This document shows positions 49,350 to 60,439 of a DNA stretch of 64,000 nucleotides, one piece after another. The position numbers and the translations under genes were made by a program. How positions within the stretch are numbered: position 1 is the stretch's first letter; each line of letters opens with the position of its first letter. The notes beneath the pieces are model-generated. The model was not told the origin of the DNA and did not search any database. It saw only the letters and a program-made list of their open reading frames with translations. Source of the DNA: Pseudoips prasinana (taxonomy: Eukaryota; Arthropoda; Insecta; Lepidoptera; Nolidae); NCBI GenBank assembly GCA_951640165.1, contig OX621256.1, positions 7,626,001-7,690,000 of the forward strand, given 5' to 3'.

Positions 49350-49855
49350 ATTTCGTTAAAGTATAAAGCTATTTTTTTTCATATTTTCTTAGGGATAACT
49401 TTAGAAATCTCGTCACCTATTGCCGGACAATTGTGACAATTGCTACCCCAGTTGCCAGAAACCCCTAAAATTTAATAAATTATAATTATATTGTCGTTAT
49501 AAGTAGTATAAAAGCTAAATTTTATATTATGTTACATGGGGACCTATAGAAAATGTTACCTCATTAGCCGGACAGTTGGTTTTTACACCTTGCCAGACAC
49601 ATTGAAAGTCCGCTGTAGGTGCAAGCACGATTACGATTTTTAAAGATATCTAATAAAAAAAAATATACAGCTGTTCAATTATAGAAGTTATACGTAGAAT
49701 GCCATATAACATAATTAATTGTTATGTAAAATGCTTTAGATTTAGAGTTAGGTACCTATAGCATTATCAATCTTTATTTTTTTCAGCATGTTCAGAAATC
49801 AATAAATGCTTGAAAATGACGAATCATAATTATAATTAGTACTCCATACTTACCT
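49350..49855. other. intergenic, unassigned
   Basis: Weak repetition of a 'GCCGGACA' motif (49422, 49568), otherwise nothing. Confidence 0.35.
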
Positions 49856-49859
49856 GTTT

Positions 49860-50150
49860 TTAGGGTTCCGTACCCAAAGGGTAAAACGGGACCCTATTAC
49901 TAACACTTCGCCGTCTGTCTGTCCGTCTGTCACCAAGCTGTATCTCATGAACCGTGATAGTCAGACAGTTGAAATTTTCATAGATGATGTATTTCTGTTG
50001 CCGCTATAACAACGAATACTAAAAAACAAAATAAAATAAATATTTAAGAGGGCTCCCATAATAGAAACGTGAATTTTTTGCTCGTTTTTATAGATAATGG
50101 TACGGAACCCTTCGTGCGTGTGTCCGACTCGCACTTGGCCGGTTTTTTTA
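49860..50150 (+). repeat. lepidopteran 'GGGTTCCGTACCC' dispersed repeat
   Basis: Starts 'TTTAGGGTTCCGTACCCAAA', contains a (CTGT/CCGT) stretch and ends 'CCGACTCGCACTTGGCCGGT' with a T run. I know this arrangement as an abundant dispersed repeat in moth genomes; its class is not certain to me. Confidence 0.75.
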
Positions 50151-50239
50151 CTGGCTCTTACAAATAACACCCAAAAATGTATGAAGTCTGATTAATCTCC
50201 TTCCCTTCACTATGATATAACTCCTTGTATATAGGTACC

Positions 50240-50460
50240 TATATTTTTAACATTGTCCCAGGGCATGTCTCCCACACCATGTGAGACCATGGCGTAAAAG
50301 GGGGCACTGGAGCAGCATTCCCGCGTCCCCGGGGCGCTCTTCGTAGGCGCCAAGTGAAGTCCACGGCAGATTAGGTTTAGTCGGTGCGAGTCCGACATAC
50401 CCACCCGCAGACACCTTTGCGGGTGTCATGCGAAGGCATTCCCCCTGCCTTATCAAAAGA
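50240..50460 (-). repeat. R1-like LINE 3' region fragment
   Basis: 'CAGACACCTTTGCGGGTGTC', 'GGTGCGAGTCCGACATACCC' and 'CCATGTGAGACCATGGCG' match in part 58432-58560 in the opposite orientation. Confidence 0.5.
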
Positions 50461-50759
50461 AAAATGTATAGTTATTGAGTCAGGGTATGTTTTGCGTCAG
50501 TGTATTGATACAGGGATTTCCGAAGTGGCAGTGTTGTCATTATATTTTTTTAAACTTTGAACCTAATTTGTTTTTGAATGAGTTTACTGACAGACCGAAG
50601 AAATAACATATGACGGTTATATTGCTTGTGATGAGGTCACAAGTAAGTTTATACCGTCATGTAGTATTTCCCCGTATCCAGTCTATTATAAACATACCTA
50701 CCTAGTCTGAAACCTCGTAGGTATAGCTCAGTAGCGGGTAAAAAGTACCCGCTACTGTA

Positions 50760-50890
50760 AGTTACTGTTTTTTTAACACTACTTAGTTGGCCAACAAGCG
50801 TACGGCCCACCTGATGGTAAGCGGTCACACACAGTAGCCTATGAACACTTGCAACTTTATGCTACTTTTAACTTTCTTTTACTATACTTT
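50760..50890 (-). repeat. retroelement tail with 'ACCTGATGGTAAGCGGTC'
   Basis: The complement of the 'ACTTACCATCAGGTGAGCCA' tail seen at 14840. Confidence 0.5.
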
Positions 50891-51104
50891 TAACTTTCGA
50901 AGTCAACTTATATAAGGATCCAAAGAGACCAATAACCTCTGATATGTACCTAAAAGATAGGGTATAGTTCACGTCTATTTAATCTCATAATAAATAAGCA
51001 ATTTCAGTAGTTCTAGAAATTATTTATCCTTAACTTATAATTAATTGATGTAACAAGTAGGTAAATGACATCAATATTAGTTTAATCGTTTCAAAACAGA
51101 ATTG

Positions 51105-51290
51105 CAGGCATTGTGTGGCGCATCGGTTAAGACAGTCGCCTCATCACTTCGTGTCCCGGGCTCGATTCCCGCGCAGCACAAGTATTTGTGTGACCCACAA
51201 ATATTTGTTCTGAGTCTGGATGTGCTATGTGTCCGTCAATTATATGTTTGATTAATTTCACTAATGCGAGTGTCGTTCGTTCAAAAAAAA
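51105..51290 (+). repeat. tRNA-derived SINE, family S1, best copy
   Basis: 'TGTGGCGCATCGGTTAAGAC' (box A), 'CCGGGCTCGATTCCCGCGCA' (box B), body 'TTGTTCTGAGTCTGGATGTG'. Other copies at 3425, 56710 (-) and 57730; an isolated head at 30404. Confidence 0.8.
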
Positions 51291-51464
51291 TAATAATGCA
51301 ATCTATGTGTTTTAGTGGTATTTAAATGAAAAATATGTGCGGCCACTGTAAGAATATAAACCTATCATTGGTTGGTACCATAATTAATACTTACCATAAC
51401 ACGCCAATTGTAGCTTACATACCTAGACTTGATCGAGGAAAGCGTGGAAATGCTTTTAAAAAGA

Positions 51465-52819
51465 AGTCCGTGTTTTTCTATTTTACGTTGGTATCATTAA
51501 AGAGGTTTTGTTCCGTAATGTAATCCAACCTGAATGAACCAAAATGAATGAGTGAACAATGAGTGAAATATTTATACACCTCTTTTTGTCTCTCTAGAAA
51601 ACTTTGTATATGACTGTCTCATGTGTCAAGTTTTATCAAAGACATTTCAAATTGATCGTTTGTGTTTGAAACCAATCTGTCAATTTCGAGTCGTTAAAAT
51701 ATTGTCATGGCTACGTTACGTTGACATGATCGATCTTTCTGCAACTCTTCTTTAATAAAAATCCGAGCTAATATTATATTCGACGATTTCTTCATCATCA
51801 TCAGACATTAAAAATCACTCATAATTGTTTAGGACACAAAACTGTTATAAAATCTCTGATATTCCCTTCTGAAACCCAACATAACCTCTCAAACGCAACA
51901 AATTTGACATTACTAATCCGGAGTTAGTGATTTAACCCACCAAAAATTAAAATTTTTATAAAATATCCCAAGGTTAGTTCCTAACTCTTGGTGGTGCAAG
52001 ACGCAATTGTAATTTAACCCCATATTAGCCACTAACTCTGAGTTCATGCATTTAACCTGGGGTGGCGCAAGTGGGTTAGGCCCACTTGCACCAAAAGCTA
52101 GGCTAGAATAAACTAACTCGAGTTAAGTAACTTCGGGTTAATTCTTTAAATTTTAACTCAACATTCTGTTGCGCCAATGAAAAATAACACCGAGTCATCT
52201 AACCCCGTGTTTTTCTATTTTACGTTGGTATCATTAAAGAGGTTTTGTTCCGTAATGTAATCCAACCAAATATGAATGAGTCAACAATTAGTGAAATGTT
52301 TATACACCTCTTTTTGTCACTAGAAAACTTTGTATATGACTGTCTCATGTGTCAAGTTTTTTCAAAGACATTTCAATTTGATCGTTTGTGTTTGAAACCA
52401 ATCTGTCAATTTCGAGTCGTTAAAATATTGTCATGGCAACGTTGACATGATCGATCTTTCTGCTACTCTTCTTTTATAAAAGTCCTAATATTGTAATTTG
52501 TCCTAATATTATATTCGACGATTTCTTCATCATCATCAGACAATAAAAAATGACTCATAATTGTTTAGGACACAAAACTGTTATAAAATCTCTGACATTC
52601 CCTTCTGCAACCCAACATAACCTCTCAAACGAAACAAATTTGACATTACTAATCCGGAGTTAGTGATTTAACCCACCAAAATAGCTGGGTTAAAATTTTT
52701 ATAAAATGACCCCAGGTTAGTTCCTAACTCTTGGTGGTGCAAGACGCAATTGTAATTTAACCCCATATTAGCCACTAACTCTGAGTTAATGCATTTAACC
52801 TGGGGTGGCGCAAGTGGGC
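51465..52819. mobile_element. two tandem MITE-like elements of about 740 bp, the first 5'-truncated
   Basis: 51469-52077 and 52207-52817 are the same sequence, about 738 bp apart ('CTATTTTACGTTGGTATCAT' at 51479 and 52217). The second is complete: it starts 'GGCCCACTTGCACCAAAAGC' (52079) and ends 'GGGTGGCGCAAGTGGGCC' (52819), inverted ends of about 15 bp. Frames 51326-51523 and 52245-52445 inside are not conserved as coding. Confidence 0.8.
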
Positions 52820-52859
52820 CTTAGTGGCTAAAAACAGAATGGCTTAAAACTATATTCAA

Positions 52860-53090
52860 AAGTACTGGGGAGCAAATAATACCATCAGCACTTTTGAGTG
52901 TTCTGGTCGGGCGACAATGCGAGGGCGCTTGTATTGGAACAATATAAAAGTGCTTCCCAGGTGGTCGGGACACGTACCCTGGGACGGCTCCTTTGGATTG
53001 CCCTCTCCTATTGCCGACTCCTGCTAGAACGGCACAGCGACTGCGCCACAGACAGATCGCTGTCGTCCCGGAGCTGGGAATACCCAAATA
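52860..53090 (-). repeat. R1-like LINE fragment
   Basis: 'GTGGTCGGGACACGTACCCT' and 'AGATCGCTGTCGTCCCGGAG' correspond to 55180-55290, which continues into recognisable R1 coding. Confidence 0.6.
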
Positions 53091-53384
53091 CTCCGAAATA
53101 TTTTATTCCGAATTTTGATGTTGCGATTTTGAAAAGTAATTTCATAATACCTAAGAATTGTAATGTCTTTTATTAAATATCACGAAATTTATCTTACCGA
53201 AATTCGTAAATCCGGTTTTTTAGTTTTCCGATTTTCAGCTCTAAGAGCCAAATGCTCGAAGGGGTCTCGGTCCGAAAAACGGCAATCCGAATTTCAATAC
53301 TTCGAATAAACTCAAATGTTATGCTACAAAATTTTGTGACAGAAACGAATAACTGCAAAACCGACTTCACGTAGTCTAGTCCGC

Positions 53385-53590
53385 CTTACCCTAGAGTGTA
53401 ATTTAAGCCCGCGTAGGCGCGGAGGGGTGGGGCGGCCCGCGAGCTGAGGAGCAGGTGGTTTGAAGGCCTGCCGCCGCGGCTGAGGCTGCAGCAAGCCGAA
53501 GCTGCAGTGGTGAGCGTTAAAACCACCTGCGACGATAAACTCGCGTGGGGCCGCTCAAACCCCGCAGCGCCGGAGCCGTGACAGAAACAT
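53385..53590 (-). repeat. GC-rich R1-like LINE 3' UTR fragment
   Basis: 'TTTGAAGGCCTGCCGCCGCG' and 'GTTAAAACCACCTGCGACGA' are typical of R1-type 3' regions in moths. Confidence 0.5.
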
Positions 53591-53735
53591 TGCTTGCTGC
53601 ATGTTGCATGCCTGCTTGCATGTTGCATGCCTGCTTACTTGCTGCATTCCTGCTTGCATGCTGCATGCCTGCTTGCATGTTGCTTGCCTGTCTGCTTGCA
53701 TGTTGCATGCCTGCCTACTTGCATGTTGCATGCAG
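53588..53735. repeat. TGCATGCC / TGCTTGCATGTTGCATGCC minisatellite
   Basis: Irregular repeats of 'GCCTGCTTGCATGTTGCAT' and shorter variants. All three forward frames are open and give Cys/Leu/Met-rich strings; I treat those as non-coding. Confidence 0.85.
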
Positions 53736-53739
53736 CCGC

Positions 53740-54115
53740 CGAGTGCCAGATCCCCTCTATTGTTGGTGAATCATTTGGGTTATGTTAGGTTAGAACTGCG
53801 ACCGAGGAAACAAAATATTTTTATTCGTATTGTTGATGTTTCGAATTATCATTAAGTCGGACTTTTTGTTATTCGATATATTGAAGCTCAGTATTTTGAG
53901 AATGGTAATTATAAACGTTAGGAATATTGAAATTTAGGAATTATAAAACTAGGAGTAATGGTGAATGTTGGTGAATCATTTGGGTTATGTGATAAGTCGA
54001 AAGTGAATGATAAGTCTGAGTTGTAATATTCGGAATTTTCTACCATTCGGAATTATGAAAGTCGGTATTTTGAAATTCGTATTTGTGACTGTCGGAATAA
54101 AGTTTTTCGTATGAA
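53740..54115. other. intergenic, unassigned
   Basis: 'GTTGGTGAATCATTTGGGTT' occurs twice (53762, 53967), a small local duplication. Nothing else is recognised. Confidence 0.4.
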
Positions 54116-54117
54116 TG

Positions 54118-54200
54118 TAGTGTACCCCCCGCAGCTGCTTGTACGTGGCGGCAGTAGAGGACACTTCTCACACTGCCGCCGCGGCCGCGGCCCCTAGTTT
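54118..54200 (-). repeat. R1-like LINE fragment
   Basis: 'GCTTGTACGTGGCGGCAGTA' and 'GAGGACACTTCTCACACTGC' match 55290-55340. Confidence 0.6.
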
Positions 54201-54265
54201 GTAAGACCTAATATGTAACTCTATTTTATGTGAATGAATGATTATGATTATTATGATTATGATTA

Positions 54266-54340
54266 TAAGCGTACCTTAGGTTCACTTTCAATTCGGGAAT
54301 TTTGACAGATTGGAGTAGCTTGATGTGCTGGCGTCTGTAC
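54266..54340. mobile_element. MITE-A copy 5 (right half)
   Basis: 'GGTTCACTTTCAATTCGGGA' to 'GATGTGCTGGCGTCTGTAC'; the left half is missing. Confidence 0.8.
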
Positions 54341-54459
54341 AAAGCCATAAAAATAAAGTGCATATAAACAGGATACTTGTCGCAAATTAGCTGGTGTTTT
54401 CCTTCTAATATACATACGAGAATTCGTTGAATGGACTTTTCTGGCCGTTTGTGAATAAT

Positions 54460-54690
54460 ATTCTGGTACATTATTCACACACGGCCATCTGATCTCAAAC
54501 TAAGCAGAGTTCGTACTATAGAAACCAGATGACTGATATACTACATTTACTATTTTCTATTGTATATACATACTTACGTAGATAATTACACCCAGATTCA
54601 GGATGAACAGACAAATTCATGCAGATAAATATCTGTCCTGGGTGGGATCGAACCCACGACCTACCAACCACGCCAACCGGCCCTTCAAAC
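54460..54690 (-). repeat. tRNA-derived SINE, family S2
   Basis: 'ACATTATTCACACACGGCCA' at the tail, 'CCTGGGTGGGATCGAACCCA' (B box complement) and 'CTACCAACCACGCCAACCGG' at the head. Confidence 0.78.
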
Positions 54691-54789
54691 ACAACTTTGC
54701 AACAAAAACTTAATTGGGTATAGGTAACATGCGGTCTCATCGCTAAAGGCGATCGTTTCATTGGAATGAGTGGACCTATCATGTATATA

Positions 54790-55155
54790 ACTTACATATT
54801 TATATAAATTTATACTGCGTTCAACCAATTAAATGGTAATGTGAAGAAAGGGTTGAAAAGGGGGTATAAAAAGTTGTATGGAAGTATCGTCATTTTTAGA
54901 GCTAGAAATATGAAACTTATTTTATATATAGGCCGTTGATTTGATACAAGTAAATACGACATTCAAAGTTTGTAAAACTCTCAAGGGTGTAAAATGACAT
55001 TAGGGAATAGGGGATGAAAGTTTGTATGGAACTATGTAAGGTTTATGTGAACGTTTCGTAAGTTTGCAACAAGAGACAAAATATTAGAGATATTCTGATG
55101 TAACATTTACGGAGTCCTTACAAACTGTGCAGACGAAACCGCGGGCACAGCTAGT
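54790..55155 (-). repeat. RTE-like LINE tail, minus orientation
   Basis: 'GTTGTATGGAAGTATCGTCA' and 'GAAACCGCGGGCACAGCTAG'; it parallels 14479-15060 in reverse. Confidence 0.55.
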
Positions 55156-55164
55156 ACCTATGTA

Positions 55165-55618
55165 GTGCCATGTCCCAGATGGTCGGGACACGTTCCCTGG
55201 GAGGGCTCCTTTGGATTGCCCTCCCTTATTACCGACTCCTGCCAGTACGGCACAGCGACTCCGCCACAAGCAGATCGCTGTCATCCCGAAGCCGCTTGTA
55301 CGTGGCGACAGTAGAGGACACTTCTCACTCTGCCGCCGCGGCCCCGAGGGGAGTTGGGCTAACGGCTGCCGCCGCCACCCCGACGCCTCCTCCGCCTACG
55401 AGCGGGATCGGCTCGTTTCCGATCCCGTTCAGCGGCCTCCTTCTGCAGCAAAACTGCCTCACAGAAGGAGACCACGGCGTCCCATTTGGTGGAGTCGCCA
55501 GCCAGCATCGCATATACGACTGCTGGCGGCGAAAGATCCCGTCCGATCTCAGCGACCAGAACTCGTCTCTCGGCCTCCCAGGCCGGGCACTCCTCCAACG
55601 AGTTCTAACCTAACCTAA
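55165..55618 (-). mobile_element. R1-like LINE ORF2 C-terminus and 3' UTR
   Basis: The - strand frame (55598-55359) reads 'ECPAWEAERRVLVAEIGRDL', 'SPPAVVYAMLAGDSTKWDAV' and 'FCEAVLLQKEAAERDRKRA', the conserved C-terminal end of R1/TRAS-clade ORF2, followed by a run of arginines and glycines. The reverse transcriptase is absent; the copy is a fragment. Confidence 0.8.
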
Positions 55619-55619
55619 C

Positions 55620-56330
55620 CCAAATTATTTCATAAAAGTACATTTCTGCAATAATATCATGATACGCGCTCTCGACTTGATAGTCTTTTAAAATGGAACT
55701 AAGAATAAAAAATAACAATCAGTAGTTCCATCATGGAACTGTTAATGATACCTACTGGTGACAATGAACAATTCAGTTTTGGGTATTTTTCGGATATTTA
55801 TATAAAGGCGTTATAAAAAAAATATAACTTCTAAACACGAAAGCAATGTTTTTACGTTGTTTTACAACGCTGTAGGTACCTATAGAAATCGATACGAAAT
55901 GTATCAAAATTGCGTTCTGTTTTATGCATTTGTACGAATTGGTAGGATTTAAAAACAAATTAAAAAATGTCGGCGCGTCTCCGGCAGAAAAAAATGCATT
56001 TTATCACTTAGTACGAACCCCCTTTAACCCCCCCCCCCCCCCCCCATATACACACCTAACCCAAATTCAGGCGACTCGATACGAGATCCAACCCAAAATT
56101 AAAATGGGGAAATACATGCGTTTGAACGTCAACTCCTCGGCCACCTTGTATATACTTCTAAATTCGTATATATAGAATAATTACACCCTGACACAGGAAA
56201 AATAACCGTGCTTGGTTTGTATTCGTACCGATGAAATGGCCTCTCCGATTCTCAATCAGACGAGAGACTTTTTCCTGTATTTATGAAGAGCGACAGTTTC
56301 TCAACACGTCCCTAAAACTTCGTCTGGGCG
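55620..56330. other. intergenic with a C18 run
   Basis: No gene. Bases 56028-56045 are a pure C run. Confidence 0.4.
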
Positions 56331-56335
56331 TCGTT

Positions 56336-56384
56336 CTGGGCGTTTATTTACGTGATGAAGATCACCACGTAAATAAACGCCCAG
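56336..56384. repeat. perfect 19-bp hairpin
   Basis: 'CTGGGCGTTTATTTACGTG' (56336-56354), loop of 11, 'CACGTAAATAAACGCCCAG' (56366-56384). Function unknown; it could be the foldback core of a decayed MITE. Confidence 0.9.
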
Positions 56385-56709
56385 AGTCGAGGTTCAAACT
56401 TCACATGAGTTGCCCTCTAGCGCGTGGACTTAGTTTTTAGTTTCATATTGCTTAATGACTCTATAGGCGAGCGAGGGTTCGATTCATTTCGCTGCGTCAT
56501 AGGTCAATAGGGTCCGGTGAACCACCAAAACCTACTGGGCTAACAGTAAACGTCATATTAAAAATATGAGGTTAACAACATTCCGTCGGGAGAATCGTTT
56601 CGTTTGCCGACTTTGTAGCAAAATAAAACTAACATATAAGAAATAAAACATCATTGGTACATATAAGAATTAATTGCATTTTTTTATATTTTTTATTAAT
56701 TTGTTTTTT

Positions 56710-56872
56710 TTAACGCCCGCACTAAGACATTAATCCTTGTGTCGCGGGGTTCTTTACAAACATATAATAGACGGACACAACATCCAAACTCAGAACAACT
56801 ATTTATGGGTCACACAAATAGTTGTCCGGCGCGGGACAACTGTCTTTTCCGCTGCGCCACACATGCAGTCTA
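56710..56872 (-). repeat. tRNA-derived SINE, family S1, minus orientation
   Basis: 'AACGCCCGCACTAAGACATT', 'ACTCAGAACAACTATTTATG' and 'GCTGCGCCACAC' (head complement). Confidence 0.7.
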
Positions 56873-57001
56873 ATTAAGTCAGCATTAATTGTGTCACATA
56901 TTATCGTATGTTGTAGTATCGTATATTCTTCGTATACAACTTAAAAGGACTCAGAGTATTTTTAATAAATATATATAACAACCGGCCAATTTCCGTACTA
57001 T

Positions 57002-57060
57002 TGTACACACGGCTACATATCAAGCTATACTTTTCCAAACGCTCTTAATAAGTCGTTGTC
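57002..57060. mobile_element. fragment of the 'GGCTACATATCAAGCTA' MITE
   Basis: 'GTACACACGGCTACATATCA' matches the left end of 10429-10552; the right end is missing. Confidence 0.65.
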
Positions 57061-57729
57061 AAAAAAACTAATTTTCAATTTCATTATGAAAGTTTCTACT
57101 TCCTAGTAACAGGGAAAAACAATATTGTTTTCTTCGTTACGAAGGGAATAAGTGATTTACAACGCTCAAAGTAATCAGGATATTTTTTGTTGATAGATAA
57201 TAATAATAAACAGTATTTATTTTCTCATCACAAATAGGCTGGATACATTGACAAAAAATGATTCGCATTGCTGAGCCTATTACATAGACTGTTGTTAGTA
57301 TGCAACCTGTTTCATGAGAGACAGGTGACACCAGGATCCCATTCCGCGGATTGTATATTACATGTATTTATGAGATTTAATTACATTTTAGGTAGCACCT
57401 GATTGTTATGCCAGAGAAAAACAAATAAATAACAAAAAAATAAACAATGAAAATAACATTTACAAATGCTGGAGCGAAAAATTCGATATATTCTGTCTTG
57501 AGTCATATTTTATGGAAGCTCCTAAGTTTTCACACGTATCACAGAAAAATTACATATTTACAAATGGTAAAAGTGACTCACAATAAGATTCTGGAATCCG
57601 GATAGTTTTCCTCATAGCATAGGTACAAAAAGGACCATTTTATAGTGAACTTTAGTAACACGATGGTATTCGGTTAGATTTATTACAAATAGGTATTGGA
57701 ACGAGCAAATTTGGTTTGTTTTGCCCTGT

Positions 57730-57849
57730 ATCACAAACCGCTTCGTGTCGCGGGTTCGAGTCCCGCGCCGGACAACTATTTGTGTGACCCATAAATAGTT
57801 GTTCTGAGTCTGGATGTAATTTGTGTCCGTCTATTATATGATTGTAAAG
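57730..57849 (+). repeat. tRNA-derived SINE, family S1, 5'-truncated
   Basis: 'CGCTTCGTGTCGCGGGTTCG' (B box) and 'TCTGAGTCTGGATGTAATTT'. It is directly followed by MITE-A copy 6. Confidence 0.75.
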
Positions 57850-57985
57850 TACAGACGCCAGCACATCCAGCTACTTGGGGTAGTCTGTCAAAATTCTTCT
57901 ATAGATTTTTAACTTTATCACATAAGCGTAAGGTTCACCTTCAATTGGAGCAATTTGACAGATTGGGGTAGCTTGATGTGCTGTA
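57850..57985. mobile_element. MITE-A copy 6
   Basis: 'TACAGACGCCAGCACATCCA' to 'GGTAGCTTGATGTGCTGTAC'; the last 8 bp of the right end are lost. Confidence 0.85.
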
Positions 57986-58431
57986 CCCACACAGGGATTA
58001 ATATGCTTAATGCGGGCGTTGTCTTTTAAAATAAATTAATAAAATAAAAACTAATTAACAGAAAACTCGCTAAGAGGAATTAGGATGTTTGATTGTTAAA
58101 AAGTACCTTTGTAAAGTTATCGTAAGAAACTATAGTGAATCTATATTGCTCTTTCTTGAGTCATGCTTAATGGAAGTTTCTACGTTTTCATACGTATCAC
58201 AGACAAATAAAATTGTGAAGAATGGAAAAAGTGACTCACAATAAAACACGCTAAAAGGAATCAGGTTACCTATGTAGTAGTAATAGGTACCTAATCCTGG
58301 AGCAAGCACTGTCTGAATTACTCAGTCTTGAGTGAACAAACTGAAATCGGGAAAAAAACTATATTATTTCCCCTTTTACGAATGGAAATTAAGTGATTCA
58401 CAAAACACACCCTATTAACTTTTGTATGCCA

Positions 58432-58735
58432 TCCGCAAAAAGTGTCTGCGGGTGGGGGTATGTCGGACTCGCACCGACTAAACCTACCTGCCGTGGACTT
58501 ATCTTGGCGCTTGATGGGGGAGCCCCGAAACGCGGATATGTTGCTCCGGTGCCCCCCTTTTGCTCCATGTCCCAGATGGTCGGTACATGTACTCTGGGAG
58601 GGCTCGGGGTTGCCCTCCCCTATTGCCGACTCCTGCCAGTCCGGCACAGCGACTGCGCTACAAACAGATCGCTGTCTTCCCGGAGCTGCTTGCACGTGGC
58701 GGCAGTAGAGAACACTTCTCGCACTGCCACACACA
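58432..58735 (+). repeat. R1-like LINE 3' region fragments
   Basis: 'GGTATGTCGGACTCGCACCG', 'GGTCGGTACATGTACTCTGG' and 'GCTTGCACGTGGCGGCAGTA' parallel 50240-50460 and 55180-55330. Confidence 0.6.
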
Positions 58736-58779
58736 CACCTACTGTGTATGTAAAAACTAAAAACCATGAAATTGGATTT

Positions 58780-59000
58780 TCTTGGGTGGCAAATGCTTGC
58801 CTTTCACGCTGCAGGTCGTGGGTTTGATTCCCACCCAGGACAGAATCAGATTTTTGTGTGCATGAACACATAATTATCTATATTATATTTCTTTTACAAA
58901 AGAAAAGTAGTAGAGGTATATGTTATATATCTATTATTTGGTTTCCACTTCTGATTAATTTGGAATCAGACGGCTGTGTGTGAATAACGTCCCCAATATT
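58780..59000 (+). repeat. tRNA-derived SINE, family S2
   Basis: 'GGGTGGCAAATGCTTGCCTT', 'CGTGGGTTTGATTCCCACCC' (B box) and tail 'AATCAGACGGCTGTGTGTGA'. Confidence 0.75.
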
Positions 59001-59379
59001 AAATTATTAAATTCTTAATTTATTGTATAGTTTAGTATTGGTAAGTAGCCCACGCTTGGCGTCCTATATTAAGTATTTAATTTCTCTGCAAACGAATGTA
59101 CATATTCTTAAGAGAAATAAAGAATCTTTAACCGTATTTAGCGATCAGATAGTTACAAAATATACATCGGACCGTTCCAAATTATCGGGTAAAAATCTAT
59201 ACATATAATAAAATCGTAGGAAAGTCAAAACTGTACATTGAATATTTTTTTTAAAAGATACTTGGGGCGTGATCTACAGTCCATATCGAAGCCAAGAATA
59301 TGGTTTTTAGAATTTTTGTCTGTGTGTCTGTTTGTCTGTATGTATGTCCGGGCTATACTCAAAAAGCACTGCATGGATT

Positions 59380-59520
59380 TACTTAAAATTTTGCATGAAT
59401 ATTACGAAGAGGTCGGGTCAACATATAGGCTACATGTTATCACGCTATCACCAACGGGGGAGGAGCTGTGACAATTTATAAAGTTTAACGCGGGTAAAAC
59501 CGCGGGGCACAGCTAGTAAT
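59380..59520 (-). repeat. RTE-like LINE tail, minus orientation
   Basis: 'TTTAACGCGGGTAAAACCGC' and 'GGGGCACAGCTAGTAAT'. Confidence 0.55.
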
Positions 59521-59639
59521 ATATAAATCGATGCCGTCACAGGAAATATCTCGTGGCATATAGTGAAATACATATAATGAAACTGAAAAACGTGCAAATT
59601 ACACAAAAATACATACGAACTGCCATTCAAGAATAACTT

Positions 59640-60130
59640 ACTTATCGTATGGGCAGTGGTTACTCTAGTGTTGGTCACCGTAGCCTAGTTGGTGGTGCTC
59701 CTACCTACGAAGCTGGTGGTCCTGGGTTCGAATCCCGGTAAGTGCAAATATTTGTATGATGAGCACGAATATTTGTTTCTGAGTCATGGATGTTTTCTAT
59801 GTATTTAAGTATTTATCTATGTATATACGTATGTATATCGTCGCCTGGTACCCATAGTACAAGCTTTGCTTAGTTTGGGGCTAGGATGATCTGTGTGACA
59901 TTGTCCCTAAATATTATTATTATTATAGCGTCAGAGTTGTTCAAGCCGCCCAGTAGGCCACTAACACGGCATAACGACTGTTGTCTAATGACTTCAACCG
60001 GGACCGACAGCTTAACGATCCCTACGAAGCACAGAGACGCTCAGAAATTAAATCACTTTGGTGGTCACCCATCTAGGGACTCACCGCGAGCCTAGTTGCT
60101 TTACCTCGCCGATCACTTACGGACCGATGA
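59640..60130. repeat. S3 SINE (+) next to a 5S-derived SINE (-)
   Basis: 59640-59672 is a 5S-SINE tail piece ('CGTATGGGCAGTGGTTACTC'). 59673-59915 is S3 with intact boxes ('TAGCCTAGTTGG', 'GGTTCGAATCC'). 59935-60130 is a 5S-type SINE in minus orientation ('GGTCACCCATCTAGGGACTC' region). S3 appears inserted into the 5S-type copy near its tail. Confidence 0.7.
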
Positions 60131-60164
60131 GAGCATCTAGCTATGGTCGCCTTCAAGAATAACG

Positions 60165-60315
60165 ATCAGATACATTTTCCTCCTACAAGATGGACCGATG
60201 AACTTGTGCGGGTCGCTGGAAGTCGCTGGATGAGGATAGCGCAAGGCCGGCAATTGTGGAGATCTTTGGGGGAGGCCTTTGTCCAGCAGTGGACGTCTTT
60301 CGGCTGATATAATAT
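60165..60315 (+). repeat. RTE LINE 3' end fragment
   Basis: 'AAGATGGACCGATGAACTTG', 'GGAAGTCGCTGGATGAGGAT' and terminal 'GTCCAGCAGTGGACGTCTTT'. Confidence 0.7.
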
Positions 60316-60439
60316 TGATAATACATTTTGTATGTGAACCCAAAAAAATATTGCGCTTATTACAAGTTACGTCTACAAATATATGTTACACAATAGGGTT
60401 TCCTAATTAGTAGCCGGCGCTCATAAGTAATATTAAATA

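Larger units (their letters stand above)
57100..58420. repeat. locally repeated unit with paired AP-1-like motifs
   Basis: Units at about 57490-57605 and 58150-58270 share 'CTTGAGTCAT', 'ACGTATCACAGA' and 'AAGTGACTCACAATAA'. TGAGTCA and TGACTCA are 75 bp apart in both (57499/57574 and 58157/58232). Weaker copies are at 57115-57185, 58315-58420 and 61165-61340. I see none elsewhere in the window. Confidence 0.65.

Noticed and set aside
53545..53855. Cys/Leu/Met/Ala-rich frames in three phases
   Set aside because: All derive from the TGCATGCC-type minisatellite; no start context, no conserved pattern.
55170..55618. Plus-strand frames of 135-147 codons in GC-rich DNA
   Set aside because: They are antisense to the R1-like ORF2 C-terminus.
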